The translations under genes were made by a program, and so were the position numbers. Under the pieces are notes generated by a model that saw nothing but the letters and a program-made list of their open reading frames with translations, was not told the origin of the DNA and ran no database searches. Shown here one piece after another: positions 1-8,380 of a stretch of 64,000 bases of DNA. The stretch is from Caldatribacterium sp964426875 (GTDB lineage: Bacteria > Atribacterota > Atribacteria > Atribacterales > Caldatribacteriaceae): the NCBI GenBank assembly GCA_964426875.1, contig CAYRSB010000005.1:30817-94816 (forward strand). Reading direction: 5' to 3'. The number at the start of each line of letters is the position of its first letter. Within the stretch, counting starts at the first letter, position 1.

Positions 1-1256
1 GCTCCCAGCTCGTCGATGAGGAAGAGGCTCTCTTGTGTCGTTTCTTTCAGAGCTTCCGAAAGGGAAATCATGCGAGAGGTAAAAGTACTGAGATTGCTCT
101 CTATATCCTGATGGTCCCCGATGTCCACGAAAAGGTAATCGTAAAGAGGAATAGAGGAACTCTTTTTGAGAGGCACCGGTATACCACAGAACGTTATCAC
201 TACAAGGAGGGCAATCGTCTTGATGAGAACCGTCTTCCCTCCTCCATTGGGACCGCTGACGATGACGGTATTTTTATCCCGAGGGACTTCAAGGTCAAAG
301 GGAACTGCCCTTCCCCCCAAGAGAGGATGTCTTCCTTCATAAATGGAGAGTTTTTCTCCTCCAACCTGTGGGACTTCTCCTCTCCACTTCTCTCCCAATT
401 TGACCTTCGCCCGCAAAAGATCGACTTCCACGAGACATTCGAAGGTCTCAAGGAGCTCCTGGGTGTGGGGTCGCACGAATTCGGTGAAGGAAGCAAGAAT
501 CCTCTCAATTTCCTCCTTTTCAAGACTCTCCAGGATTTCAAGCTCATTCCAGAGTTGGGCAATGGACCACGGTTCGATGAAGACCGTCGAACCACTTGCG
601 GAGTAATCTACTACAAAACCCTTCACCGTTTCTCGAAATTGAACCTTCACCGGAACCACGTATCTTCCCTTCCTCACGGTAAAGAGGGGCTCTTGAAGAT
701 ACCTTATGAAGCGAGGATCTTGAAGCATACGATGAAGAGTTTCCTCAATTTTCCCTTGCAATCCCTCCTTGCTTCTCCGAATCTGCCAAAGTTTTTCACT
801 GGCGGTATCGAGGATCTGTCCGTCTCGGGAGAAAATTTCTTCAGCACGTCTCAAAAGCGGTCCAAAATCCCGGATTCTCTGGAAATACCGGGAAGATATC
901 AGGGGATACTTTTGTTCGACTTTTCGCTCTCGCAAAAAGTGATGCATCTCCTGAAGAAGGAGAAGTAACCGGTGGATTTTTATCGCCTCTTCAAGTGAGA
1001 GACAGGTTCCCACCACATGGAGTACTTGAAACACAGGGCGAAGGTCCGGAAACGCCCCAAGAGGAATATCCCCATCGAATTTGATCAAATCCTGGGTTTC
1101 TTTTACTTCCTCGAGGTGAGAAGGAAGGATGTCCGGGGACAGAGGAAGAAGATTCCGGGCCCTCTCTTGCGTAGCCGGACAAAGACAGAGAGAAGCCAGC
1201 TCTTCAAGGATTCTATGGTACTCAAAATTCGAGAGTGTTTTCCATGACACTTTCAC
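1..1256 (-). CDS. mutS2: Endonuclease MutS2, C-terminally truncated by the window edge
   Basis: MutS2 is a MutS-family ATPase that acts on branched DNA and stalled or collided ribosomes. About 418 residues are visible and the frame is open to base 1. The part seen holds the MutS core and clamp, then a Walker A motif GPNGGGKT near residue 334 and the start of Walker B (FLIDELG) near residue 415. The rest of the ATPase, the KOW/linker region and the Smr nuclease domain lie outside the window. The start is probably GTG at 1256 (alternative GTG at 1250), behind AGGAG at 1269-1273, so the gene overlaps the 3' end of cvpA. The usual Walker A is GPNTGGKT; the T-to-G change is a mild variant. cvpA next to mutS2 is a widespread arrangement. 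Confidence 0.93.
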   Translation of the reverse strand, partial: MKVSWKTLSNFEYHRILEELASLCLCPATQERARNLLPLSPDILPSHLEEVKETQDLIKFDGDIPLGAFPDLRPVFQVLHVVGTCLSLEEAIKIHRLLLLLQEMHHFLRERKVEQKYPLISSRYFQRIRDFGPLLRRAEEIFSRDGQILDTASEKLWQIRRSKEGLQGKIEETLHRMLQDPRFIRYLQEPLFTVRKGRYVVPVKVQFRETVKGFVVDYSASGSTVFIEPWSIAQLWNELEILESLEKEEIERILASFTEFVRPHTQELLETFECLVEVDLLRAKVKLGEKWRGEVPQVGGEKLSIYEGRHPLLGGRAVPFDLEVPRDKNTVIVSGPNGGGKTVLIKTIALLVVITFCGIPVPLKKSSSIPLYDYLFVDIGDHQDIESNLSTFTSRMISLSEALKETTQESLFLIDELG

Positions 1257-1788
1257 GGCCCAGAGAAACTCCTTTTTCAAGCCAGGGCTTTAAGAAGGAA
1301 GCCTGGGGAACCTGGGTGGCAAGCCGTTCAACATACATGATGGCCGGAAGCGTGCAGTTTCTATAGAAGGAAGAGCGGGCAATTGTTTCTTCGAGAAATC
1401 CAAGGTAAGAAACATTGGCCACAAAGACGGTCACCACAATGATCCAAAGCATTCCCTTCACTAAGCCCATAAAAAACCCCAAGAGAGCATCAACCCAGAG
1501 GATGTCAAGACGCTCAAAAATTCGACGAAAGCGCAGGCCGATCCAGGAGAAGAACATCACAATTGGGAGGAAAAGCACAAGAAATCCTATGATACCAAGC
1601 CAGGGGCTTTCCCAGCCAAAGCGGGAACAAAGAAACTCCTCTACTTGAGGATAGTATCGCAACCCCAGGATAAAACCGCAGACCAGTCCAACAAATACGA
1701 GGAATTCTTTACTGAATCCTCGGAGAGAGCTCCGCACGGCATTGAAGACAAGAATGACAAAACAAAGGAGCGTATACCAATTAATCAT
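1222..1788 (-). CDS. cvpA: CvpA family membrane protein
   Basis: This 188-residue inner-membrane protein resembles the CvpA family (colicin V production type), whose biochemical role is poorly defined. It has four hydrophobic segments at roughly residues 3-20, 28-46, 62-84 and 97-122, with the family-like sequence GFSKEFLVFVGLVCGFILGL near the N-terminus. The last 60 or so residues are soluble. The ATG overlaps the end of pheT by 8 bases and its own end overlaps the mutS2 start, so translation of all three is probably coupled. Nothing in the sequence points to a specific substrate or partner beyond its place beside mutS2. Confidence 0.85.
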   Translation of the reverse strand: MINWYTLLCFVILVFNAVRSSLRGFSKEFLVFVGLVCGFILGLRYYPQVEEFLCSRFGWESPWLGIIGFLVLFLPIVMFFSWIGLRFRRIFERLDILWVDALLGFFMGLVKGMLWIIVVTVFVANVSYLGFLEETIARSSFYRNCTLPAIMYVERLATQVPQASFLKPWLEKGVSLGRESVMENTLEF

Positions 1789-4150
1789 GGGGGAGAACCA
1801 ATTCTTCTCGTAACATCACTCTCCCTGTTTCTTTCAGCCTGCCCTTTATTGCCTGCACCCACTCTTCAACTTCTTTCTCGTCAAGCGTGCGGGCAGGGTC
1901 GCGAAAAACTAACCGAAAAGCAAAACCTTTCTTTGAAGGAGGAAGAGGACTTCCTGAAAATACGTCGAAGAGGCAGAAACGCTCAAGAGACATACTTCTC
2001 TGCTTAACCTCTTCAAGGACCAGGGAAGCCACCTCGTCCCAGGAAGTCGAAAGGTCTACCACCACAGAGATGTCCCTTGTCACACTAGGGAAAGAGGTTA
2101 ATGATAATTCGAAGCCAAGCGGTACCCGAACTTCCTCGGCAAGAAGATCAAGGTCAATCTCAAGACAGTACAGTTCTTCACCGATATCGAGTTTCTGCAG
2201 CACTTTCTGGGCTACCTTTCCTCCCCATCCAAGCGGTCGTGTCCTTAGAGAAGGAGAATACACCAGGAAGGAGGCACCCTCCTCGAGGAAGGAAGGAGTG
2301 TCTCCCCGCACGATGCGGAATTCAAGACCACAGAGTTCCCCGATTCCCTCAAGAATCCCCTTGAGGGTGAAGAAATCCACCCGGTTTTCCTGCCAAAGCG
2401 TTGGCTCAAAAGAGCCTAAAAGCACAATGCCTACTCTTCTCCCTTCAAAAAAAGGAGCACCGTTCCCTCCCCAAAGGAAAACCCGTCCAATCTCAAAGAA
2501 ACCGAAGCCTCTCCTCTCCTTTCGAATGTTAGTGTGGGCTACTTCAAGGAGAGAGACACAAAGGGAGGGACGCAGAACAGCCTGCTCCTTGGAGAGAGGG
2601 TTCTCGATAGGAACACACCCTTCCACACCAATACCCAGTGCTTCGAGCATCTCTCCTTCTGCAAAGGAGAGCGTCACAGCTTCGTGAAGGCCACGGTGCA
2701 CGAGATGCTCCCGGATTCTTCGCTCAAGCTTCTCACTCTCCAGAACATTGCCGGGGTCAAAGACAAAGGAAGGGAGAGAAGCAATAATCTTATCGTACCC
2801 ATAGACTCGACCGACCTCTTCTACAATGTCGATAGCACTCCCCACATCATGGCGCCAACTCGGGACGCGAACCCGAAGTACCTCTTCTTCTTCCCGCACC
2901 TCAAAACCAAGGTCCTTGAGGATGCGAACACTGACCTCTTGAGGAATGTCACAGGAAAGCCGCTGCGATATGAAGGAAGGATAAAGGGTCACTTCCCGTT
3001 CCCTCACGGGTGGCCGGCCACTCACAAGCCAATCTCCTACTACTTCCGCCTGTCCCTCTTTCTCAAGGAGGGTCAGGGCTCTGGAAGCGGAGAAGAGCAC
3101 TCTTAAGGGGTCCACACCCCGCTCAAAGCGGGACGAAGCTTCAGTCCTTACTCCCAAAGCTTTTGCAGTTCTTCGGATAGAGACGCGGTCGAAAACGGCT
3201 GCCTCAAGAAAAACCTCTCTCGTTCTTGGTGTGACTTCGGTCTCTGCTCCTCCCATGACACCGGCCACGGCAATCGGAGAGGAAACATCGGCGATGAGAA
3301 GCATACCAGGGCGCAAAATTCGTTCTTCCCTGTCGAGGGTGATGATTCTCTCCCCCTCCCGAGCTTCTCGGACAAGAACGGTTCGATCCTTGATACAGGA
3401 AGCATCGAAAGCATGGAGGGGTTGCCCCAACTCAAGCATAACCAGGTTTGTGACATCCACCACATTGTTGATGGGGCGCATTCCCATGAGAAGGAGTTCT
3501 TTCATAATCCAGAAAGAGGAAGGTTTTACGGTAACCGAAGATATGTACTTTCCGGTGTAGTAAGGACAAAGGTGTAAGGCCTCATTCTCAAGGCGAAAAC
3601 GGTGATCACCGTTTTTTTCGGCGTATCCTACCTCAGGTACGGCAAGAGGAATGCTACAGTGGGCCGACAGCTCCCGTGCCAGCCCGAGAACAGAGAGGCA
3701 ATCCCCGCGATTGGCAGTTATTTCCACATCCATGACAACGTCATCACCCACCAGGGCTTCGTACACTTCATCTCCTTCCTCGAAGGAAGGGGGAAGGGCG
3801 ATGAGGAAATCATGGTAAACTTCCTTTCCCCTTTCTCCTTGCACCGGGAAAAATAACGGAACTCCGTTTTGAATGCTGAGGAGAACTTTACTTCCTACTT
3901 CGGGAACCCCCCAGGATGTGACAGCCACCCGGAAAAGTCGCTCCCGTACCTTGACCGCGCAAAGAACAAAGGCCCCTTCCTTTCGAGCCTCTTCAAGCGT
4001 TCCAACCCAAAGCGGCAAGAGAAAGAGGTCTCGTGCCGAGAAACTCTCTTCAACCACAAATCCCTGATTCCGGAGAATCTCGATGACCTCCTCCGGAGAG
4101 AGGGAAAGCTCGGGAAGAAACCTTCTGAGAATCGTATAAGAGACGCGCAT
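1781..4150 (-). CDS. pheT: Phenylalanine--tRNA ligase beta subunit
   Basis: Beta subunit of the alpha2-beta2 phenylalanyl-tRNA synthetase, 789 residues, the normal full length. Domains in order: an N-terminal region with the EMAP/OB-like tRNA-binding fold, the B3/4 editing domain that starts around ITANRGDCLSV (near residue 155), the B5 DNA-binding-like domain, the catalytic-like core, and a C-terminal ferredoxin-fold anticodon-binding domain beginning around SFPSVTRDISVV. It follows pheS after 4 bases, so the two subunits are made from one message. No T-box leader lies upstream of pheS. Downstream it overlaps cvpA by 8 bases. Confidence 0.97.
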   Translation of the reverse strand: MRVSYTILRRFLPELSLSPEEVIEILRNQGFVVEESFSARDLFLLPLWVGTLEEARKEGAFVLCAVKVRERLFRVAVTSWGVPEVGSKVLLSIQNGVPLFFPVQGERGKEVYHDFLIALPPSFEEGDEVYEALVGDDVVMDVEITANRGDCLSVLGLARELSAHCSIPLAVPEVGYAEKNGDHRFRLENEALHLCPYYTGKYISSVTVKPSSFWIMKELLLMGMRPINNVVDVTNLVMLELGQPLHAFDASCIKDRTVLVREAREGERIITLDREERILRPGMLLIADVSSPIAVAGVMGGAETEVTPRTREVFLEAAVFDRVSIRRTAKALGVRTEASSRFERGVDPLRVLFSASRALTLLEKEGQAEVVGDWLVSGRPPVREREVTLYPSFISQRLSCDIPQEVSVRILKDLGFEVREEEEVLRVRVPSWRHDVGSAIDIVEEVGRVYGYDKIIASLPSFVFDPGNVLESEKLERRIREHLVHRGLHEAVTLSFAEGEMLEALGIGVEGCVPIENPLSKEQAVLRPSLCVSLLEVAHTNIRKERRGFGFFEIGRVFLWGGNGAPFFEGRRVGIVLLGSFEPTLWQENRVDFFTLKGILEGIGELCGLEFRIVRGDTPSFLEEGASFLVYSPSLRTRPLGWGGKVAQKVLQKLDIGEELYCLEIDLDLLAEEVRVPLGFELSLTSFPSVTRDISVVVDLSTSWDEVASLVLEEVKQRSMSLERFCLFDVFSGSPLPPSKKGFAFRLVFRDPARTLDEKEVEEWVQAIKGRLKETGRVMLREELVLPHD

Positions 4151-4154
4151 GACT

Positions 4155-5171
4155 CTACCTCAGACTCTTGAACCGTTCAAGGAAGTAGACGTCGTTCTCA
4201 AAGAAAAGGCGTATGTCCGGTATACCGAATCGCAACATGGTGATTCTCTCAACGCCCATACCGAAGGCAAAACCCTGCACCTTTTCAGGGTCATAGCCAG
4301 CATTGCAGAATACCTGGGGGTGGACAAGACCTGCCCCCATAATTTCGAGCCACCCCTTACGCCCGCAGGAGGGACACCCTTCACCTTGACACACCCCGCA
4401 GGAGATATCCACCTCGGCACTCGGCTCGGTAAAAGGGAAATAGCTTGGGCGAAACCGTACCTTCCTATCCTCCCCAAAGAGACGACGGACAAAAACCTCT
4501 ATGGTTCCTTTGAGGTCTCCCATAGTTATTCCTGGGGCTACCACAAGACCCTCAACCTGGTGGAACATGGGACTGTGGGTGGCATCGAAGGCATCCCTTC
4601 GGTAACACTTTCCCGGAACGATCACCTTAAAGGGAGGCTTGAGCTTTTCCATAACCCGTATTTGGGCAGGGGAAGTATGGGTTCGCAAAAGATATCCCCT
4701 CCCAAGGTAAAAGGAGTCCTGAGCATCTCGGGCGGGGTGGTCGGGGGGGATGTTCAGAGCTTCGAAATTATAAAATTCGGTTTCAATTTCGGGACCCTCT
4801 TCGACCCGAAAACCAAGGGAACGAAAGATGGCGATTATTTCGTCCATCACAAAGCGTATGGGATGGAAGGAACCCAGGGGATGCTTTCTTCCAGGAAGGC
4901 TTATATCGATCTCTTCTCCGTGTTTTCCTTCTGAGAGTACTTCTTCTTTTTCCCTCAGGAGGTGTTCTATGGCAGCTTTGACTTCGTTGATCCGCCGGCC
5001 AAAAATCCTTCGTTCCTCCAGAGGGAGGGTCTTCAAACGCTCCAGAAAAAGATGCAGGCCGCTCTTTTTGCCTATATACTTTCCCTTTATCCGGTTGAGA
5101 TCATCCCGAGTACAGACCGTAGCAAGCTCCCTTTCGAAATCGTAAAAATACCTTTCTATTTCATCAATCAT
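4155..5171 (-). CDS. pheS: Phenylalanine--tRNA ligase alpha subunit
   Basis: Catalytic subunit of phenylalanyl-tRNA synthetase (class II), 338 residues. An N-terminal coiled-coil arm (about residues 1-85) is followed by the catalytic core. Class II motif 2 is seen around FRPSYFPFTEPSAEVDI and motif 3 as GMGVERITMLRFGIPDIR near the C-terminus. Cysteine pairs (SCGVC, CPSCG) just after motif 2 suggest a small metal site. The ATG has the Shine-Dalgarno-like GGGGTGTGACGGG directly before it. It lies 46 bases after rplT in the infC-rpmI-rplT-pheS-pheT order found in many bacteria. Confidence 0.97.
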   Translation of the reverse strand: MIDEIERYFYDFERELATVCTRDDLNRIKGKYIGKKSGLHLFLERLKTLPLEERRIFGRRINEVKAAIEHLLREKEEVLSEGKHGEEIDISLPGRKHPLGSFHPIRFVMDEIIAIFRSLGFRVEEGPEIETEFYNFEALNIPPDHPARDAQDSFYLGRGYLLRTHTSPAQIRVMEKLKPPFKVIVPGKCYRRDAFDATHSPMFHQVEGLVVAPGITMGDLKGTIEVFVRRLFGEDRKVRFRPSYFPFTEPSAEVDISCGVCQGEGCPSCGRKGWLEIMGAGLVHPQVFCNAGYDPEKVQGFAFGMGVERITMLRFGIPDIRLFFENDVYFLERFKSLR

Positions 5172-5217
5172 CCCGTCACACCCCTTGTAACTTCAGAGGG
5201 TGTAAAAAGGCATAAAA

Positions 5218-5571
5218 TCACTGCTTAGCCTTGGCAATTTCGACAAGCTTCTGGAAGGCCTCGGGGTCCTCGACGGATAGCTGAGCCAAGCTCTTCCGAT
5301 TGAGGAGAATTCCCGCTTTTTTCAGGGCATCCATAAAACGACTGTATGTGAGGCCCTCGTTTCGTACCGCGGCATTGATACGCAAAATCCACAAGCGACG
5401 GAAGTCTCTCTTACGATTCCTCCTATCCCTGTACTCATAAGCCAGAGATCGAGTAACCTGCTCCTTTGCTCTGCGGTAAGCTCTCGAGCGGGCACCTCGA
5501 TATCCTTCAGCCGCTTTCATAATCTTTTTCTTTCTCTTCCGCGAAGCAACACTGGTCTTGACTCTTGCCAC
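5218..5571 (-). CDS. rplT: 50S ribosomal protein L20
   Basis: Large-subunit protein L20, 117 residues, the normal length. It is very rich in Arg and Lys and carries family hallmarks such as MARVKTSVASRKRKKKIMK at the N-terminus and DRRNRKRDFRRLWILRINAA in the middle. It binds 23S rRNA early in 50S assembly. In other bacteria L20 represses its own operon by binding the rpmI-rplT leader; no obvious mimic structure was identified here. It sits 16 bases after rpmI. Confidence 0.97.
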   Translation of the reverse strand: MARVKTSVASRKRKKKIMKAAEGYRGARSRAYRRAKEQVTRSLAYEYRDRRNRKRDFRRLWILRINAAVRNEGLTYSRFMDALKKAGILLNRKSLAQLSVEDPEAFQKLVEIAKAKQ

Positions 5572-5587
5572 TCTCTTTCACCATCCT

Positions 5588-5785
5588 TCAATCATAAGGA
5601 AGTAAACTCTTAACTCTTTTAGCCTCTACGGGGGTTACGATAACGGTCTTACGGAGTCTCCGTTTTCTCTTCCGTTCTTTGTGGGCAAGGAGATGACTTT
5701 TTCCCGCCTGAGACCGCTTGATTTTCCCATGAGCCGTGATTCTGAAACGCTTTGCTGCTCCTCTATGGGTTTTCATCTTCGGCAT
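5588..5785 (-). CDS. rpmI: 50S ribosomal protein L35
   Basis: Large-subunit protein L35, 65 residues, exactly the usual size, with the family start MPKMKTHRGAAKRFRITAHG and the later HLLAHKERKRKRRLRK stretch. The frame is open for 20 further codons upstream, but those lie inside the end of infC and do not resemble L35, so the ATG at 5785 is chosen. It lies between infC and rplT with 16-base gaps on both sides. Confidence 0.96.
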   Translation of the reverse strand: MPKMKTHRGAAKRFRITAHGKIKRSQAGKSHLLAHKERKRKRRLRKTVIVTPVEAKRVKSLLPYD

Positions 5786-5801
5786 AGCCTTCTCATCCTC
5801 C

Positions 5802-6311
5802 CTACTTTCTCGGCGCCAAGGTGATGGTGAGAGTAGAGCCCTCATCCCTTATATCTTGCTCTACCCGTCCCACTTCCTTCACATCTTCTATAACCCTCTG
5901 AAGCAGTTCTCGACCTCGATCACGAAAAGCTCCTTCTCTCCCTCGAAACCTCACGATTACCTTGACTCTATTGCCATCCTGGAGAAATCGAAGAGCACTC
6001 CTCAGTTTCACCTGATAGTCGTGCTCATCAATTTTGGGGCGCATATTCAACTCTTTAAGCTCCGAGGATTTCTGCCTCTTTCGGGAAAGCTTCGCCTTCT
6101 TCTCCTTCTCGTATCGGAACTTTCCGTAATCCATAATTTTGCACACTGGAGGATTAGCGTTTGGCCCCACCTCTACAAGGTCCAGTCCTGCCTCTTCAGC
6201 CATTTGTAAAGCTTTTTTGAGAGGCACAATACCAACTTGATTTCCCTCCGGGGAAATGAGACGAACCTCTCGCGCCCCTATTTGATGATTCACACGATAC
6301 CTTAATTCGAT
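5802..6311 (-). CDS. infC: Translation initiation factor IF-3 with a probable AUC start
   Basis: IF-3 keeps 30S subunits free and proofreads the start codon. The protein has the N-domain (YRVNHQIGAREVRLIS) and the C-domain (VKVIVRFRGREGAFRDRG). The first in-frame standard start is GTG at 6293, but that would drop residues normally present before NHQI. An in-frame ATC at 6311 lies 8 bases after a strong GGGGAGG at 6320-6326 and gives MELRYRVNHQI, about 169 residues. AUU, AUC or AUA starts are known for infC in several bacteria and make it autoregulated, because IF-3 rejects them. The AUC start is inferred; GTG at 6293 with a weak AAGG is the alternative. Confidence 0.9.
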   Translation of the reverse strand: MELRYRVNHQIGAREVRLISPEGNQVGIVPLKKALQMAEEAGLDLVEVGPNANPPVCKIMDYGKFRYEKEKKAKLSRKRQKSSELKELNMRPKIDEHDYQVKLRSALRFLQDGNRVKVIVRFRGREGAFRDRGRELLQRVIEDVKEVGRVEQDIRDEGSTLTITLAPRK

Positions 6312-6351
6312 ACGAATCGCCTCCCCACTAACCCGTTATAGACGGTAGAAA

Positions 6352-6380
6352 AAAATATCATATTCCTATAGGTTCGTCAA
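6352..6380 (-). promoter_or_regulatory. Candidate promoter for the infC-rpmI-rplT-pheST operon
   Basis: On the minus strand TTGACG (6375-6380) is followed after 17 bases by TATTTT (6352-6357). It sits directly after the stop codon of oppF and about 40 bases before the infC start. The -35 is strong and the -10 is weak. No clear terminator separates oppF from it, so some read-through from the opp operon is likely. Confidence 0.45.
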
Positions 6381-6381
6381 C

Positions 6382-7374
6382 TCACTCAAGAAGAGTGAGA
6401 CTTCCAGGAAAGTGGCAGGCCACGAAATGGCCTTCCTCAATCTCTACAAAGGGCGGCTCAACCTCCCCACATACCTCTTGGGCCACCGGACAGCGGGTGT
6501 GAAACCGACATCCCGAAGGAGGGTGGATGGGGCTTGGAACATCTCCCTTGAGGATTATGCGTTTTCTGCGGTAGTCCGGGTCGGGTACAGGAATTGCTGA
6601 AATCAAGGCGACAGAGTAAGGATGAAGAGGGCGGTCGAAAAAGAGTTTCTTGGGTGCCAGCTCTACCGCTTTTCCCAAATACATCACGAGGATGCGGTGG
6701 CAAATCTGTCGGACCACGGCAAGATCGTGGGATATAAAAAGGTATGTCAGGGAGTATTCCCTTTTGAGTTCCTGCAAGAGATTGAGAATCTGGGACCTTA
6801 CGGAAACGTCCAGGGAAGAGAGAGCTTCGTCGGCAATGATGAGACGAGGGCGAAGGGCGATGGCCCGGGCAATGTTGATCCTCTGCCTCTGTCCTCCCGA
6901 GAACTCATGGGGGAAACGGCGAGCGTATTCCCGGGAGAGGCCAACCTGTTCCAGGAGTCGGGCAACCTCTCTGCTCATTTCCGAAGGAGGCACAATGTGA
7001 TGAATGCGCATACCCTCTTCAATGAGTGCTTGAATGCTCATGCGCGGATTCAAGGAACTAAAAGGGTCTTGAAAAATCATCTGCATATCCTTGCGCAGTT
7101 TTCGGAGATTCCCCGGCGGAAGAGCAGAAACGTCCTTACCATCAAAGATGATTCTACCCCCCGTGGGCTCAAGAAGTCTCAAAATCGTCATGCCCAGAGT
7201 GCTCTTACCACACCCGGACTCACCGACTATTCCCAGGGTTTCCCCTGAAAGCACCTCAAAACTCACCCCATCCACTGCCCGGACCCAACCGATGACCCTT
7301 TTGAAGACCCCGGCACGGAGGGGGAAATACTTTTTCAGGTTCTCAACCTTCAAAATTACCCCATCACCCTTCAC
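6382..7374 (-). CDS. oppF: Oligopeptide ABC transporter ATP-binding protein (OppF type)
   Basis: One of the two nucleotide-binding subunits of a five-part peptide importer, 330 residues. Visible motifs: Walker A GESGCGKST, signature FSGGQRQRINIARA, Walker B RLIIADEALSSLDVS, and the oligopeptide-family C-terminal extension with cysteines (CRFHTRCPV, CGEVEPP, VACHFPG) that in relatives binds an Fe-S cluster. The GTG start overlaps the end of oppD by 11 bases. Substrate cannot be read from the sequence; peptides are most likely, though this family also imports nickel and some sugars. Confidence 0.93.
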   Translation of the reverse strand: MKGDGVILKVENLKKYFPLRAGVFKRVIGWVRAVDGVSFEVLSGETLGIVGESGCGKSTLGMTILRLLEPTGGRIIFDGKDVSALPPGNLRKLRKDMQMIFQDPFSSLNPRMSIQALIEEGMRIHHIVPPSEMSREVARLLEQVGLSREYARRFPHEFSGGQRQRINIARAIALRPRLIIADEALSSLDVSVRSQILNLLQELKREYSLTYLFISHDLAVVRQICHRILVMYLGKAVELAPKKLFFDRPLHPYSVALISAIPVPDPDYRRKRIILKGDVPSPIHPPSGCRFHTRCPVAQEVCGEVEPPFVEIEEGHFVACHFPGSLTLLE

Positions 7375-8380
7375 GGCGCACCTTGCTCAACGCCTTTGAG
7401 TGCACGGCGTCAAAATGATGGCAGTACACAACGTGTTCATCTCCCACCGTGACCCCAGGCGGCTCGGTGAGACAGGTTTCGTCCTCCAAAAAGCAACGTC
7501 CTCTGAAGCGACACCCCTGGGGGAAATTGAGGGGATCGGGGACAAACCCAGGGATGGTTGCCAGTTCCCCTTCCTCAATGTCAAGGCGGGGGATAGAGCG
7601 CAAAAGCCCAAGGGTATAGGGGTGTAGGTATCGTTTGAATATATCCTGCTTCTTTCCCTTCTCTACTACCTTACCGGCGTACATTACGACAACAATGTCT
7701 GCCATATCGGCAACAATGCCAAGGTCGTGAGTGATGAGGAGAATGGACATGCCGATTTGGCTCTTGAGTTCCTGAAGGAGGGCAAGAATCTGGGCTTGAA
7801 TGGTCACGTCAAGGGATGTAGTAGGCTCATCGGCTATGAGAAGTTTGGGGCGACAGGCTAAAGCCATGGCGATCATGGCCCTCTGCTTCATGCCGCCTGA
7901 GAGTTCGTGGGGGTACTCGCTCAATCTCTTTTCCGGCTCGGGAATACCTACAAGTCGCAGCATCTCCCGGGCAATGGTTCTTGCCTCATCCTTAGAAACC
8001 TCCTGGTGCAGGAGAATAGCCTCTATGATCTGCTCGCCGACGGTGTACACGGGGTTCAAGGCTGCAGAGGGCTCTTGGAAAATCATGGCGATGTCCTTTC
8101 CCCGAATTTTTTGCATTTCCTTTTCCGATAGCGAGAGGAGATTCTTTCCCTCAAGGAGCACCTCCCCCCCTGCAATCCTCCCGTTGACCTCTACAAGGCG
8201 CAAAATTGCTAAAGAGGTCACACTTTTCCCACAACCCGATTCTCCCACCAAAGCCACAGTCTTCCCTCTGGGAACGGTGAAACTCACACCATCAACCGCC
8301 TTGAGTTCCAACCCTCCCTCTCCCCGAAAATAGACTTTTAAATCTCGAACTTCAAGAAGAGTGGTGTCTTTCATCGCCAT
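7364..8380 (-). CDS. oppD: Oligopeptide ABC transporter ATP-binding protein (OppD type)
   Basis: Second ATPase subunit, 338 residues. Walker A is GESGCGKSVTS, the signature is ELSGGMKQRAMIAMALACRP, and Walker B is LLIADEPTTSLDVT, with the H-loop LLITHDLG. The C-terminal oligopeptide/dipeptide extension (PQGCRFRGRC, CLTEPPG, VYCHHFD) is present. It overlaps oppC upstream by 10 bases and oppF downstream by 11 bases, a pattern expected for subunits made in equal amounts. Confidence 0.94.
   Translation of the reverse strand: MAMKDTTLLEVRDLKVYFRGEGGLELKAVDGVSFTVPRGKTVALVGESGCGKSVTSLAILRLVEVNGRIAGGEVLLEGKNLLSLSEKEMQKIRGKDIAMIFQEPSAALNPVYTVGEQIIEAILLHQEVSKDEARTIAREMLRLVGIPEPEKRLSEYPHELSGGMKQRAMIAMALACRPKLLIADEPTTSLDVTIQAQILALLQELKSQIGMSILLITHDLGIVADMADIVVVMYAGKVVEKGKKQDIFKRYLHPYTLGLLRSIPRLDIEEGELATIPGFVPDPLNFPQGCRFRGRCFLEDETCLTEPPGVTVGDEHVVYCHHFDAVHSKALSKVRREG

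Noticed and set aside
33..968. A 311-codon open frame on the plus strand.
   Set aside because: It lies wholly opposite mutS2, whose minus frame is continuous and carries family motifs; the plus product has no recognisable feature.
1887..2687. A 266-codon plus-strand frame opposite pheT, and many similar ones elsewhere.
   Set aside because: These are codon-bias shadows of well-supported minus-strand genes and have no ribosome site or domain.
5172..5217. A T-box or phenylalanine attenuator before pheS.
   Set aside because: Only 46 bases lie between rplT and pheS. They hold a weak 6-bp stem (ACACCC/GGGTGT) but no T-box sequence and no T-run.
6382..6402. Terminator at the end of oppF (CTCACTC/GAGTGAG stem).
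   Set aside because: The 7-bp stem lies inside the coding end and is followed by TTGACG rather than a T-run.
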